20,132 nt of DNA, taken from Treponema primitia ZAS-1 (GTDB taxonomy: Bacteria > Spirochaetota > Spirochaetia > Treponematales > Breznakiellaceae). The notes below the pieces were generated by a model that saw nothing but the letters and a program-made list of their open reading frames with translations, was not told the DNA's origin and made no database searches. A program made the translations under genes and the position numbers. Shown here one piece after another: positions 6,376 through 14,391 of the stretch. The stretch lies in assembly GCF_000297095.1 (NCBI RefSeq), contig NZ_AEEA01000104.1:1-20132 (forward strand). The letters run 5' to 3'. Positions within the stretch are counted from its first letter, which is position 1. The number at the start of each line of letters is the position of its first letter.

Positions 6376-7458
6376 ATGGCCAATACTTTTTTTTCCGATA
6401 TGGTAAACAATCACTTTAACCCCGCTGCGGTTTTGGATATATCCCAGGGAGGCAATGTTTTAGTTATCAGCGACTTCCACATGGGCTGCGGCCGCCGGGA
6501 CGATCTTGCCCAGAATGGGGTCCTGCTCATGGAGATGCTGGAGCACTATTATTTAAACGGAGACTGGACTATTGTCTTAAACGGAGATATCGAGGAGCTG
6601 CAGCGTTTTTCTCTTGAGAGCATTAGAGAACAATGGCCAAGGCTGTACCAGCTCTTTGATAAATTTAACGCCCGGGGGCGGCTGTATAAAACCCTTGGGA
6701 ACCATGATGAGCAGCTTATCTTTGAAAAAAAGTATCCCTACGCGCTGTATGATGCGGTGCTTATTGAGACCGGCCTTATACCGCTCTATGTGTACCACGG
6801 GCATCAGTCTTCCAAGGTTTATACCAATTATAATAAGCTGCTTCAGATCGGCATACGGTATCTCCTCAAGCCCCTGGGGGTCCGGAATATTTCATCCGGC
6901 CGCAGCCCCTTCCGGCGTTTTCATGTAGAAAAGCAGGCCTATGATTTTTCCCTGGAGCATAACTGTATCTCCATCATCGGCCACACCCACCGGCCCCTCT
7001 TTGAATCCCTGGGACGTTTTGAATTTATTAAATTTGAAATTGAACGCCTGTGCCGGGATTACCCGGTCTCCCAGGGGGAAGATCGGGAGCGAATCGCAGA
7101 GGAGGTGCGGGCCCTGCGTATGGATCTGGGGAAGCTGAAGCGATCGGAAAAGCGGAATGCCATACGGGAGAGTCTCTATGGGGATGATCTTCCCGTACCC
7201 TGTCTCTTCAATTCCGGAAGCGCCATAGGCAGAAGGGGTATTAACGCCATTGAACTGGATAGGGAAAAAATTTCCCTGGTGTACTGGTTTGTCCAGGGCG
7301 AGGGGAAAAAATTTGTCAACCGGGGCCGTTACCCGGTATATATACTGCCGGGTACCAAATACTGCCGTACCGTCCTGAACCAGGACCGGTTCGAGTATGT
7401 GAAGGCGCGGATAGAACTATTGGGAAACGTTCCGGAAATAAACGCCGCTTGGGATTGA
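6376..7458 (+). CDS. Calcineurin-like metallophosphoesterase
   Basis: This 360-aa protein has the dinuclear metal motifs of the calcineurin-like fold in order: DFH (33-35), GDIEE (70-74), GNHDE (108-112), HGH (141-143) and GHTH (202-205). The second motif has glutamates where GDxxD is usual. After the last motif, residues about 215-265 are charged and helical, possibly a coiled coil, followed by a 90-residue C-terminal extension. No signal peptide or membrane segment is obvious, so it is probably cytoplasmic. The substrate could be a nucleotide, a nucleic acid or a phospholipid precursor; the sequence does not decide. It sits 6 bases after the DHH-CBS gene. No strong Shine-Dalgarno precedes the chosen ATG, so translation may be coupled to the upstream gene. 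Its stop lies 2 bases from that of the converging helicase. Confidence 0.85.
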   Translation: MANTFFSDMVNNHFNPAAVLDISQGGNVLVISDFHMGCGRRDDLAQNGVLLMEMLEHYYLNGDWTIVLNGDIEELQRFSLESIREQWPRLYQLFDKFNARGRLYKTLGNHDEQLIFEKKYPYALYDAVLIETGLIPLYVYHGHQSSKVYTNYNKLLQIGIRYLLKPLGVRNISSGRSPFRRFHVEKQAYDFSLEHNCISIIGHTHRPLFESLGRFEFIKFEIERLCRDYPVSQGEDRERIAEEVRALRMDLGKLKRSEKRNAIRESLYGDDLPVPCLFNSGSAIGRRGINAIELDREKISLVYWFVQGEGKKFVNRGRYPVYILPGTKYCRTVLNQDRFEYVKARIELLGNVPEINAAWD

Positions 7459-7460
7459 GG

Positions 7461-9485
7461 TCAGATAAATTTGCTTTTGATGAGGGAAAAATAGTTTTCC
7501 GCTTCCTCGGGGCTTTCCACCGCCTTGTCCGGTTCGTGGTATTCGATCAGGTGGGGGGGGATTTCCGCCAGAAAAGGTGAGGGGACACAGTCCGCGGTGT
7601 TCTGCAGGCGGCGCCGTTGGAGACAGCTGGTGATAAAGAGCTTGTCCCGGGCCCGGGTGATGGCCACGTAGAAAAGACGGCGTTCCTCTTCAAGGGCGCC
7701 GCCTTTTTGGTCTTCGTCCCCCTCCTCCATGCTTCGCTCGTGGGGGATGATGCCATCCTCAGCGCCGGCGATAAAGACCACGGGAAACTCCAGGCCCTTG
7801 GACGCATGGATGGTCATGAGGTTCACCTTCCCCTTGCCCGCCTCATCGTCCCCATCGTCCCGGGTAATTAAACTAATGCGGTTCAGGTAGGCGTAGATGC
7901 TGGGATCGAAGTTGTCCGGGTCCTTCTCCCAGGTTTCCATGGACTGGATGAGACTTTCTATGTTGAGGAATTTCCATTTGGCCATCTTATCATTTTTACT
8001 GTACTCCGTTACGAGGTAGGACCAGTAATCGATGCTGTCCACCAGGGCCCGGGTTTTTGCGGATAATCCCCGCTTGCCAAGCATCTCCTCCCGGTAGGTT
8101 TCGATGAGGGTCATAAATTCGTCGATCTCCGCCTTGCCCTTGGCAGCTTCCTGGAAAAGGGTGTCCGGAGAATAGCGGAGTTTTTCCATGGCGTCCCACA
8201 GGGTGGAATGATTCTTCCGTGCCAGATCCATCAGGGCCCCTATGGTAGTTTTTCCTATGCCGCGCCGGGGGGTGTTAATGATTCTGAGGAGATTCACATC
8301 ATCGTTGGTGTTGGCGATGAGCCTGAGATAGGAAAGAACATCCTTAACTTCCTTGCGCTGGAAGAAGCTGGTTCCCCCGGAAACCCGGTAGGGGATATTC
8401 TCCGCCAGGAAGGCTTCCTCAATGCTGCGGGTCATGGAATTGGTCCTGAGCAGTACCCCGAAGTTATCGTATTTGAGCTTATCCTGGATCATGATTTTTT
8501 TTATTCCGCTGGCAATAAAGTCCGCTTCTTCACTTTCATTCTTGGGATGAAAGAGCTCCACCGGTTTGCCGCCCTTGTTACCGGACCAGAGCCGCTTTTC
8601 CTTACGGTTCGTATTGTTGGAGATAACCCCGTTGGCCGCTTCCAGGATGGTGGTGGTGGAACGGTAGTTTTGCTCCAGTTTGATCTCCACGGTCCCGGGG
8701 AAATCCTTTTCAAACATGACGATGTTTTCGTAGTTGGCCCCCCGCCAGGAATAGATGGACTGATCATCGTCCCCCACCACACAAACATTGCGGTCCGCCA
8801 GGAACCGCATAAGGCGGTACTGGGTAAAGCTGGTATCCTGAAACTCGTCCACCATGATGTAATGGTAACGGCTGCGGTACTTCTCCAGGACTTCGGGATG
8901 CTTTTCAAACAGCTCTATGGGGAGGGTCAGGAGATCGTCAAAATCCAGGGCGTTGTAAGTCTTCAGGCTGTGCTGATATTCTTTATACACCGGTTCGTAG
9001 GCATCGTTGGCGCCGTCCCCCCATGTAAAGCGCCCAATCTTGACGTTGGAAAAAAGCTGGCCCAGGGCGTAGAGGTCCACCCCTTCGGTGGAGAGCCGGC
9101 ATTCACGGAGGCTTTCTTTGATAGCGGAGCCCCGGTCCGTTTCATCGTAGATAGAAAAATTTTTCCGGTACCCCAGGTGTTCTATTTCTTCCCGGAGTAT
9201 CCGTACCCCAAAGGCGTGGAAGGTACTCACCGTCAGGTTTTGGAGTTTCTTTCCCGTTAGTTCTTTGACCCGTATTTCCATTTCCCGGGCAGCCTTGTTC
9301 GTAAAGGTGAGGGCCAGGATGGCGGACTGGGGTATACCAGTTTCCAGCATGTGGGCGATACGGTAGGTAATAACCCGGGTCTTTCCGGAACCGGCGCCGG
9401 CGATGATGAGTACCGGTCCTTCAATGGTCCTAACCGCCCGGAACTGCTGGTCATTCAGCTCCGCTTGAAGGTTTAGTTTCGACAC
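7461..9485 (-). CDS. UvrD/Rep/PcrA-family superfamily 1 DNA helicase
   Basis: This 674-aa 3'-5' DNA helicase acts in repair and replication restart. It shows the Q-motif (LNDQQFRAV), Walker A AGAGSGKT (29-36), Ia FTNKAAREM, Ib STFHAFG, Walker B VDEFQDT (212-218), III GDDDQSIYSWRGA (238-250), IV EQNYRS (271-276), V MTIHASKGLEFPVVF and VI ERRLFYVAITRARD. The length matches E. coli Rep (about 673 aa) better than UvrD or PcrA (above 720), but I cannot separate the paralogues by reading alone. The start is GTG, 3 bases after the stop of the upstream membrane protein gene, with AGAAG about 10 nt ahead. The two are therefore probably translationally coupled. The 3' end converges on the phosphoesterase gene with a 2-base gap and no visible terminator. 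Confidence 0.95.
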   Translation of the reverse strand: MSKLNLQAELNDQQFRAVRTIEGPVLIIAGAGSGKTRVITYRIAHMLETGIPQSAILALTFTNKAAREMEIRVKELTGKKLQNLTVSTFHAFGVRILREEIEHLGYRKNFSIYDETDRGSAIKESLRECRLSTEGVDLYALGQLFSNVKIGRFTWGDGANDAYEPVYKEYQHSLKTYNALDFDDLLTLPIELFEKHPEVLEKYRSRYHYIMVDEFQDTSFTQYRLMRFLADRNVCVVGDDDQSIYSWRGANYENIVMFEKDFPGTVEIKLEQNYRSTTTILEAANGVISNNTNRKEKRLWSGNKGGKPVELFHPKNESEEADFIASGIKKIMIQDKLKYDNFGVLLRTNSMTRSIEEAFLAENIPYRVSGGTSFFQRKEVKDVLSYLRLIANTNDDVNLLRIINTPRRGIGKTTIGALMDLARKNHSTLWDAMEKLRYSPDTLFQEAAKGKAEIDEFMTLIETYREEMLGKRGLSAKTRALVDSIDYWSYLVTEYSKNDKMAKWKFLNIESLIQSMETWEKDPDNFDPSIYAYLNRISLITRDDGDDEAGKGKVNLMTIHASKGLEFPVVFIAGAEDGIIPHERSMEEGDEDQKGGALEEERRLFYVAITRARDKLFITSCLQRRRLQNTADCVPSPFLAEIPPHLIEYHEPDKAVESPEEAENYFSLIKSKFI

Positions 9486-9488
9486 GGA

Positions 9489-9971
9489 CTATACTTCTTT
9501 TACAAAGATACGCAGGGCCTGTACGCCCAGGAGCATCACCGCGGTAACGATGGCCCCGGACGTAAGTACCCCGAGGATTACGGCGAGCATGGTTTTCCGC
9601 TTGCTTAGGCCAAGTACCCAAGACCCCAGGGTTCCGGTCCAGGCGCCGGTTATGGGCAAGGGGATGGCCACAAAGACCGCAATCCCAAGCCAGCCCCATT
9701 TTTCCACCTGGGCATGGAGTTTGACCCGGGCCCGTTCCACAAAGCGGTCAAAAATTTTTTCGTACCAGGCCATTTTACGGAAAACCCTGTGCAAGGTGGA
9801 AAGAAAGACCCAGCAGGCCGGCGCCACCAGGGCGTTGAGACCGGCGCAGTACAGATAGGCCCAGTACCAGGGTATCCCATTGGCAATAGCGAAGGGGATG
9901 CCCCCCCGGAGTTCAGAAATGGGCAGGAAAGAAAGCAGTGCGGTCCAGAGGAGTATTACAGGGGTATTCAT
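9489..9971 (-). CDS. Small integral membrane protein, COG2426 / 'small multidrug export' family
   Basis: This 160-aa hydrophobic protein has about four membrane segments (roughly 4-22, 37-58, 94-114 and 128-152). It carries the family marks ISELRGGIPFAI (18-29), near the first segment, and IPLPITGAWTGTLGSW (about 103-118). Despite the 'multidrug export' family label, I know of no demonstrated function, and none is claimed here. It lies between rdgB and the helicase, reading the same way, with 60 bases to rdgB and 3 to the helicase GTG. No Shine-Dalgarno precedes the ATG. Confidence 0.8.
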   Translation of the reverse strand: MNTPVILLWTALLSFLPISELRGGIPFAIANGIPWYWAYLYCAGLNALVAPACWVFLSTLHRVFRKMAWYEKIFDRFVERARVKLHAQVEKWGWLGIAVFVAIPLPITGAWTGTLGSWVLGLSKRKTMLAVILGVLTSGAIVTAVMLLGVQALRIFVKEV

Positions 9972-10031
9972 TGAGAAAAGTTTAGCAGAAAATGCGGAAT
10001 GAATAAAGCGTTTTGGACGGCGGCGCTATAA

Positions 10032-10721
10032 CTATTGTTGTTCCGCCAGAAGCTTGGCGATTGCCTTTCCGGCTTTGCCCCGATGGCTGATTTGGTTCTT
10101 CTCTTCTGGGGTAAGTTCCGCCACGGTGCGGCCCAGTTGGGGGAGGTAGAGGATAGGGTCGTAGCCGAAGCCGCCCGCGCCGCGCTCTTCCCGGATCAGC
10201 TCCCCCTCCAGGGTTTCCTGGACCAGGTAGAAGCGGTCTTCGCTAAAGAGGAGTACCATGGCGCAGACGAACCGGGCTTGGCGGCTGGGATTGTCAGATC
10301 TGCTCTGCAGCTCTGATCTGCTTTGCAGCTCTGATCTGCTTTGCAGCTCTGATCTGCTTTGCAGCTCTTGGAGGAGCAGGGCGTTGCGGTCCCGGTCACT
10401 GAGCTTTTTGCCGCCTTCGGAGCCGTACCGTTCGGTACTGCCGTACCGGGCAGAGTAGATACCCGGCCGGCCGTCCAGGGCGTCCACGCAGAGGCCGGAA
10501 TCATCGGCAATAACCGGGTCTTGGGAACCGCATCCGCTTGCCAGGACCAGGCGGCGGAGTTCCCGGGCTTTTATCAGGGCGTTTTCCCCAAAGGTGGCGC
10601 CCGTTTCATCGGGGTCGAAGGGGATTCCTTCATCGGCGGGGATTTTTATGAGGTGGCCGGGAAGAAGGCCTGAAAGTTCCGCCCTTTTATGGGTATTGCC
10701 GGTGGCAAACCAAATCGTCAT
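10032..10721 (-). CDS. rdgB: RdgB/HAM1 non-canonical purine NTP pyrophosphatase with repeat insertion
   Basis: This 229-aa enzyme hydrolyses dITP, ITP and XTP to monophosphates, keeping deaminated purines out of nucleic acids. Visible motifs are ATGNTHK (6-12), DETGATFGENALIKA (38-52), ADDSGLCVDALDGRPGIYSARY (in 72-93), GFGYDPI (184-190) and SHRGKA (212-217). Family members are about 195-205 aa. Most of the excess is four ELQSRS units (119-142), between the LLLQEL helix and the ARFVCAMVL strand, where other family members have a short variable loop. All catalytic motifs are intact, so the protein is probably active. It is divergent from recQ with a 37-base gap that must hold both start regions; no clear Shine-Dalgarno precedes its ATG. 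Confidence 0.93.
   Translation of the reverse strand: MTIWFATGNTHKRAELSGLLPGHLIKIPADEGIPFDPDETGATFGENALIKARELRRLVLASGCGSQDPVIADDSGLCVDALDGRPGIYSARYGSTERYGSEGGKKLSDRDRNALLLQELQSRSELQSRSELQSRSELQSRSDNPSRQARFVCAMVLLFSEDRFYLVQETLEGELIREERGAGGFGYDPILYLPQLGRTVAELTPEEKNQISHRGKAGKAIAKLLAEQQ
10297..10368. repeat. Four 18-bp tandem repeats inside rdgB
   Basis: The unit GATCTGCTTTGCAGCTCT occurs four times head to tail (10297, 10315, 10333, 10351). The last three copies are identical and the first differs at one base (C for T at position 9). Because 18 is a multiple of three, changes in copy number keep rdgB in frame and add or remove ELQSRS. The near-identity implies recent expansion or ongoing homogenisation. 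Confidence 0.95.
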
Positions 10722-10758
10722 AGGGGTATACTAGCATGAATTATGCGGGTGGGAAAGG

Positions 10759-12678
10759 ATGAATAAACAGAGCGTATTGAAAGAATATTTTGGGTATACC
10801 ACGTTTCGCCCCGGACAGGAGGAGCTTATCGACGCCATCCTGGCGGGCCGGGACGTGATGGCGGTAATGCCCACCGGCGCGGGGAAATCTATCTGCTATC
10901 AGATCCCGGCGATACTTCTGGATGGACTTACGGTGGTAATCTCCCCCCTGATATCCCTTATGAAGGATCAGGTAAACGCCTTGCAGGAAGCGGGGGTAAA
11001 GGCGGCGTACCTGAACAGCTCCATGGGGAGCGCCGAATATGGGGAAATTCTGCGGGGCCTGGCCCAGGGAGCATACCAAATCCTCTATATCGCCCCGGAG
11101 CGGCTCCTGCGGGAGGATCTCCGGGAGCAGATTGGGGATACGCCCATACCTCTGGTGGTGGTGGACGAGGCCCACTGTGTTTCCCAGTGGGGTCACGATT
11201 TCCGTCCCAGCTATCGTCTGATCGCCGAGTTTATCCGCCGTCTTCCGTCGCGTCCCCGGTTGGCAGCCTGTACCGCCACCGCTACAGCGAAGGTTAAGGA
11301 GGATATTCGGAGCCTCCTGGAACTGAAGGATCCGCTTTTGCTGACCACCGGATTTGACCGGCGGAATCTCTACTTTGGGGTTGAAAAACCAAAACAGAAA
11401 TCCGAGGCCCTCCTGGGGTATCTGGAAAACCATAGAGGCCAAAGCGGTATTGTCTACTGTTCCACCAGGAAAAAAGTGGAGGAAGTCTGGGAACTCCTTG
11501 GCCGTTATGGTTTTGCCGCCACCAGGTATCATGCGGGGCTGGAAGACCGGGAACGCCATGAAAATCAGGACGATTTTATTTTTGACAGAAAAACTATCAT
11601 GGTGGCCACCAACGCATTTGGCATGGGGATAGACAAGTCCAACGTATCCTTTGTGATCCATTACAATATGCCCAAGAACATTGAAAGCTATTACCAGGAG
11701 GCGGGGAGGGCAGGCCGGGACGGGGAAAATGCGGAGTGCATCCTTTTTTACAGCGGTCAGGATGTGCGGATCAATACCTTCCTGATCACCAACAACCAGG
11801 AGGAGGAGAACGAACGGGACGAAAAACAGGTGGAGCATAATCTGGAACTTTTAAAACAGATGACCTTCTACGCCACCGGTTCCGACTGCCTCCGCGCCCG
11901 GCTGCTCGCCTATTTTGGGGAAAAAAGTCCCGGCTATTGCGGCAACTGTTCCAACTGTAAAACTACCTTTGAGTCCGTGGACATTACCCTGGAAGCCCGG
12001 AAGATCATTTCCTGTATTTACCGTTTAAAAGAGCGGGGCCGGAATTTTGGAAAAATTATGATCATTGATATTCTGCGGGGCAGTAAAACGAAAAAGATCA
12101 CTTCCCAGGGTCTGGATACCCTGAGTACCTACGGGATCATGGCGGATACCGATGCCCACCGGATCCGAAATATCCTGGACTATCTTATCGATCAGAAATA
12201 TCTAAGGGTGGAGCCCGGGGAATATCCCGTGGTGGACCTTGGCGATAAAGCCCGGGAAATCATTGTGGAGAAAGCGCCATTAACAATGATGCTGCCCGCC
12301 GCGGTTCCCGTTTCGAAGGCTGCCCCTCCTCCCGTGTTTCAGGCAGAGTTAACGGATCGGCCTGTGGACGAGTCCAACAGTTTTGCGGTTACCAAGATCT
12401 ACGGGAAGCCAAAGCCCGCCGTCCCGGACGCAGCTCCGGTGGACGAAGCGCTCTTAACAAAGCTCAAGGACCTGCGCCGGGAACTGGCCCAGGCCGGCCA
12501 TGTCCCCGCATACATCGTATTCTCCGACGCCGCCCTGCGGGACATGTGCCGCAAACAGCCAACCACCAAAGCGGCATTCCTTGGGGTGTCCGGCGTAGGG
12601 GAGGTGAAGATGGAGAAGTACGGCGAGGCTTTTACCAAGCTAATAAGGGACTTTAACTCTTCTCCAGCTTCAACGTGA
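10759..12678 (+). CDS. recQ: ATP-dependent DNA helicase RecQ
   Basis: This 639-aa 3'-5' helicase unwinds forks and recombination intermediates. The order is a superfamily 2 core with Walker A MPTGAGKS (37-44), DEAHCVSQWGHDFRP (136-150), TATAT, the YHAGLEDRER and ATNAFGMGIDKSNV motifs and YQEAGRAGRDG; a zinc site with C377, C394, C397 and C400; an RQC winged helix (about 405-510); a less conserved linker; and a C-terminal HRDC domain (about 560-632). The full bacterial RecQ set is present. The start is the ATG in the purine-rich GGGTGGGAAAGG context. It is divergent from rdgB, and its last 26 bases overlap the 3' end of the phosphofructokinase gene on the other strand. Confidence 0.96.
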   Translation: MNKQSVLKEYFGYTTFRPGQEELIDAILAGRDVMAVMPTGAGKSICYQIPAILLDGLTVVISPLISLMKDQVNALQEAGVKAAYLNSSMGSAEYGEILRGLAQGAYQILYIAPERLLREDLREQIGDTPIPLVVVDEAHCVSQWGHDFRPSYRLIAEFIRRLPSRPRLAACTATATAKVKEDIRSLLELKDPLLLTTGFDRRNLYFGVEKPKQKSEALLGYLENHRGQSGIVYCSTRKKVEEVWELLGRYGFAATRYHAGLEDRERHENQDDFIFDRKTIMVATNAFGMGIDKSNVSFVIHYNMPKNIESYYQEAGRAGRDGENAECILFYSGQDVRINTFLITNNQEEENERDEKQVEHNLELLKQMTFYATGSDCLRARLLAYFGEKSPGYCGNCSNCKTTFESVDITLEARKIISCIYRLKERGRNFGKIMIIDILRGSKTKKITSQGLDTLSTYGIMADTDAHRIRNILDYLIDQKYLRVEPGEYPVVDLGDKAREIIVEKAPLTMMLPAAVPVSKAAPPPVFQAELTDRPVDESNSFAVTKIYGKPKPAVPDAAPVDEALLTKLKDLRRELAQAGHVPAYIVFSDAALRDMCRKQPTTKAAFLGVSGVGEVKMEKYGEAFTKLIRDFNSSPAST

Positions 12679-14308
12679 TGGTCGGCTGATCGCAGATCTC
12701 CGCGGGGCCGTAGTATTGTATCGAGCCGGGGTAGATAAAGCTGGTCTTGACCGACCATGTTTCCCGTTCGGCGGCGAAGGTTTTGAAGGGTTTGCCCTCC
12801 AGTTCCACCAGGGCCTTCCGGATTACCGGTTTGTCGGCGCCGTGGCGGTGTTCCATGTTCATCATCATGGTCAGGGGGACCCCGCCGGCTATCCACTGGT
12901 CCGCAGGGGCAACCAGGTTTTTTACGCTGGAAAGGTAGCCCGTAAGGCCCGAGGCGATGAGCACAAAGGCGCTGAACCCAAGGCTGTAGCAATAGTCTGC
13001 ATCGAAGTTGGTGGGGAAGGCGCAGCGGCCTTCGTAACCAAAGAAATGGCCCAGGGCGCTGAATGTGCCCTTGTAGGTTCCCGCTTTTTTAAGATCCCTT
13101 AGTTTGCTCTCCGTCATGCCCATGAGTAGTTTTTCTGTTTCGATACGGGATACCTGAACATTGCCGTGGGGATCCCGGTCCATGAGGAGTTCCTTGGCAA
13201 TTTCTTCCGGAAGGCTCTTGAAGAGATACCCCGAGGGATCCGAAAGCTGTGTTACCAGCCAGTCGGTCTGGGCATGAAAACTTCCCTGCTCGGAAAATTC
13301 TTTTTCCTTGTTGGCCATAATATCGTTCAGTTCCTCAATGAGTTTTTTCATTTCCGGAATGAATTCAACCAGCCCCTCGGGGATAAGCACCACCCCGAAA
13401 TTTTCCTTGTTATCCGCCCGCTTAACCACGGAACTGCATATCTGATCCACCACCTGACCCAGGGATAGTTTCTTGGCCTCCACTTCTTCGGAGATGAAAC
13501 AGATATTCGGCTGGGTTTGGAGAGCGCACTCCAGGGTGATGTGGCTGGCGGAACGGCCCATGAGTTTGATAAAGTGCCAGTATTTTTTGGCGCTGTTGGC
13601 GTCCCGCTCAATATTTCCGATAAGCTCGCTGTAGGTCTTTACCGCCGTGTCGAACCCAAAGGAGATTTCGATGTTTTCATTTTTTAGATCCCCGTCTATG
13701 GTTTTAGGACAGCCGATAACCTGTATGTCCGATCCCTTGGCAAGGAAGTACTCCGCCAGAAGGGCAGCATTGGTGTTGGAATCGTCCCCGCCTATGATTA
13801 CCACCGCGTTAAGCCCCAGTTTTTTGGCGGTTTCCAGGGAAGCGGCAAACTGTTCCGGACTTTCGATCTTGGTCCGTCCGGAACCGATCATGTCGAAGCC
13901 CCCGGTATTCCGGTAGATGTCCATCATGGGGTCGTTTATTTCCACAGTTTTATTATCAATAAGGCCGCTGGGACCTCCCAAAAGACCGAAAAGTTTTGAA
14001 CCGGGATTTCCCTTCTTGAGACCGTCATAGAGACCGGCGATTACATTGTGTCCCCCCGGGGCCTGACCGCCCGAGAGGATCACCCCCACGGAAAGTTTGC
14101 GGCTTATGGCGTCATTCTTGCCCTGTATAAAGGTGGCCAGGGGTTTGCCATAGGTTTCTTTAAAACGGGCTTTCAATGCGCCCTGATCCGATATGGATTC
14201 GGTGGGGTTTCCTAACTGAACTGCTATGTCTGTTACCGGCCTGGATAAACTACCGGGAAGTTTTGGTTTGTAGGTATAGCGGACTCTTTGCAGCGCCGAC
14301 AATTCCAT
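12653..14308 (-). CDS. pfp: Pyrophosphate-dependent 6-phosphofructokinase, long (PFP) type
   Basis: This 551-aa enzyme reversibly phosphorylates fructose-6-phosphate with PPi in glycolysis and gluconeogenesis. Motifs are GGQAPGGHN (80-88), GGDDSN (173-178), PKTIDGDL (201-208) and MGRSASHI (250-257). In the GGDD motif the second Asp replaces the Gly of ATP enzymes and marks PPi use. The length fits the long clade seen in spirochaetes, chlamydiae and plants rather than the 320-aa ATP enzyme. The start ATG has AAGGAG 7 nt upstream, and a TTGAAA/TATACT promoter lies 39-68 bases upstream of the ATG. The gene is probably monocistronic, because the UMP kinase gene upstream is separated by an 83-base gap. 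Its 3' end overlaps recQ. Confidence 0.95.
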   Translation of the reverse strand: MELSALQRVRYTYKPKLPGSLSRPVTDIAVQLGNPTESISDQGALKARFKETYGKPLATFIQGKNDAISRKLSVGVILSGGQAPGGHNVIAGLYDGLKKGNPGSKLFGLLGGPSGLIDNKTVEINDPMMDIYRNTGGFDMIGSGRTKIESPEQFAASLETAKKLGLNAVVIIGGDDSNTNAALLAEYFLAKGSDIQVIGCPKTIDGDLKNENIEISFGFDTAVKTYSELIGNIERDANSAKKYWHFIKLMGRSASHITLECALQTQPNICFISEEVEAKKLSLGQVVDQICSSVVKRADNKENFGVVLIPEGLVEFIPEMKKLIEELNDIMANKEKEFSEQGSFHAQTDWLVTQLSDPSGYLFKSLPEEIAKELLMDRDPHGNVQVSRIETEKLLMGMTESKLRDLKKAGTYKGTFSALGHFFGYEGRCAFPTNFDADYCYSLGFSAFVLIASGLTGYLSSVKNLVAPADQWIAGGVPLTMMMNMEHRHGADKPVIRKALVELEGKPFKTFAAERETWSVKTSFIYPGSIQYYGPAEICDQPTITLKLEKS

Positions 14309-14346
14309 GGTGTGCTCCTTTGAAAACTTAAATAGAATAGGGAGAT

Positions 14347-14376
14347 AGTATACCTAAAACCGGGAGACAATTTCAA
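14347..14376 (-). promoter_or_regulatory. Promoter of the phosphofructokinase gene
   Basis: On the - strand TTGAAA (14371-14376), an 18-base spacer and TATACT (14347-14352) match sigma-70 elements. The start near 14340 gives a leader of about 32 nt with AAGGAG in place. It fills most of the 83-base gap after the UMP kinase gene, where no terminator hairpin is seen. Confidence 0.6.
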
Positions 14377-14391
14377 GTTCTTGGCGCATTT

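Noticed and set aside
8208..9260. 350-codon open frame on the + strand inside the helicase gene
   Set aside because: It is antisense to the UvrD/Rep core. The mirrored codon bias explains it.
10297..10368. Tandem array considered as a CRISPR
   Set aside because: The units are contiguous with no spacers, translate in frame within rdgB, and no cas genes are present.
10258..10458. Small + strand frame encoding DLLCSS repeats over the rdgB repeat
   Set aside because: It is the complement of the 18-bp array within rdgB and has no independent support.
10741..11838. 365-codon open frame on the - strand inside recQ
   Set aside because: It is antisense to a gene with a full set of helicase motifs, its translation is proline- and glycine-rich with no recognisable domain, and long antisense frames recur here because of codon bias.
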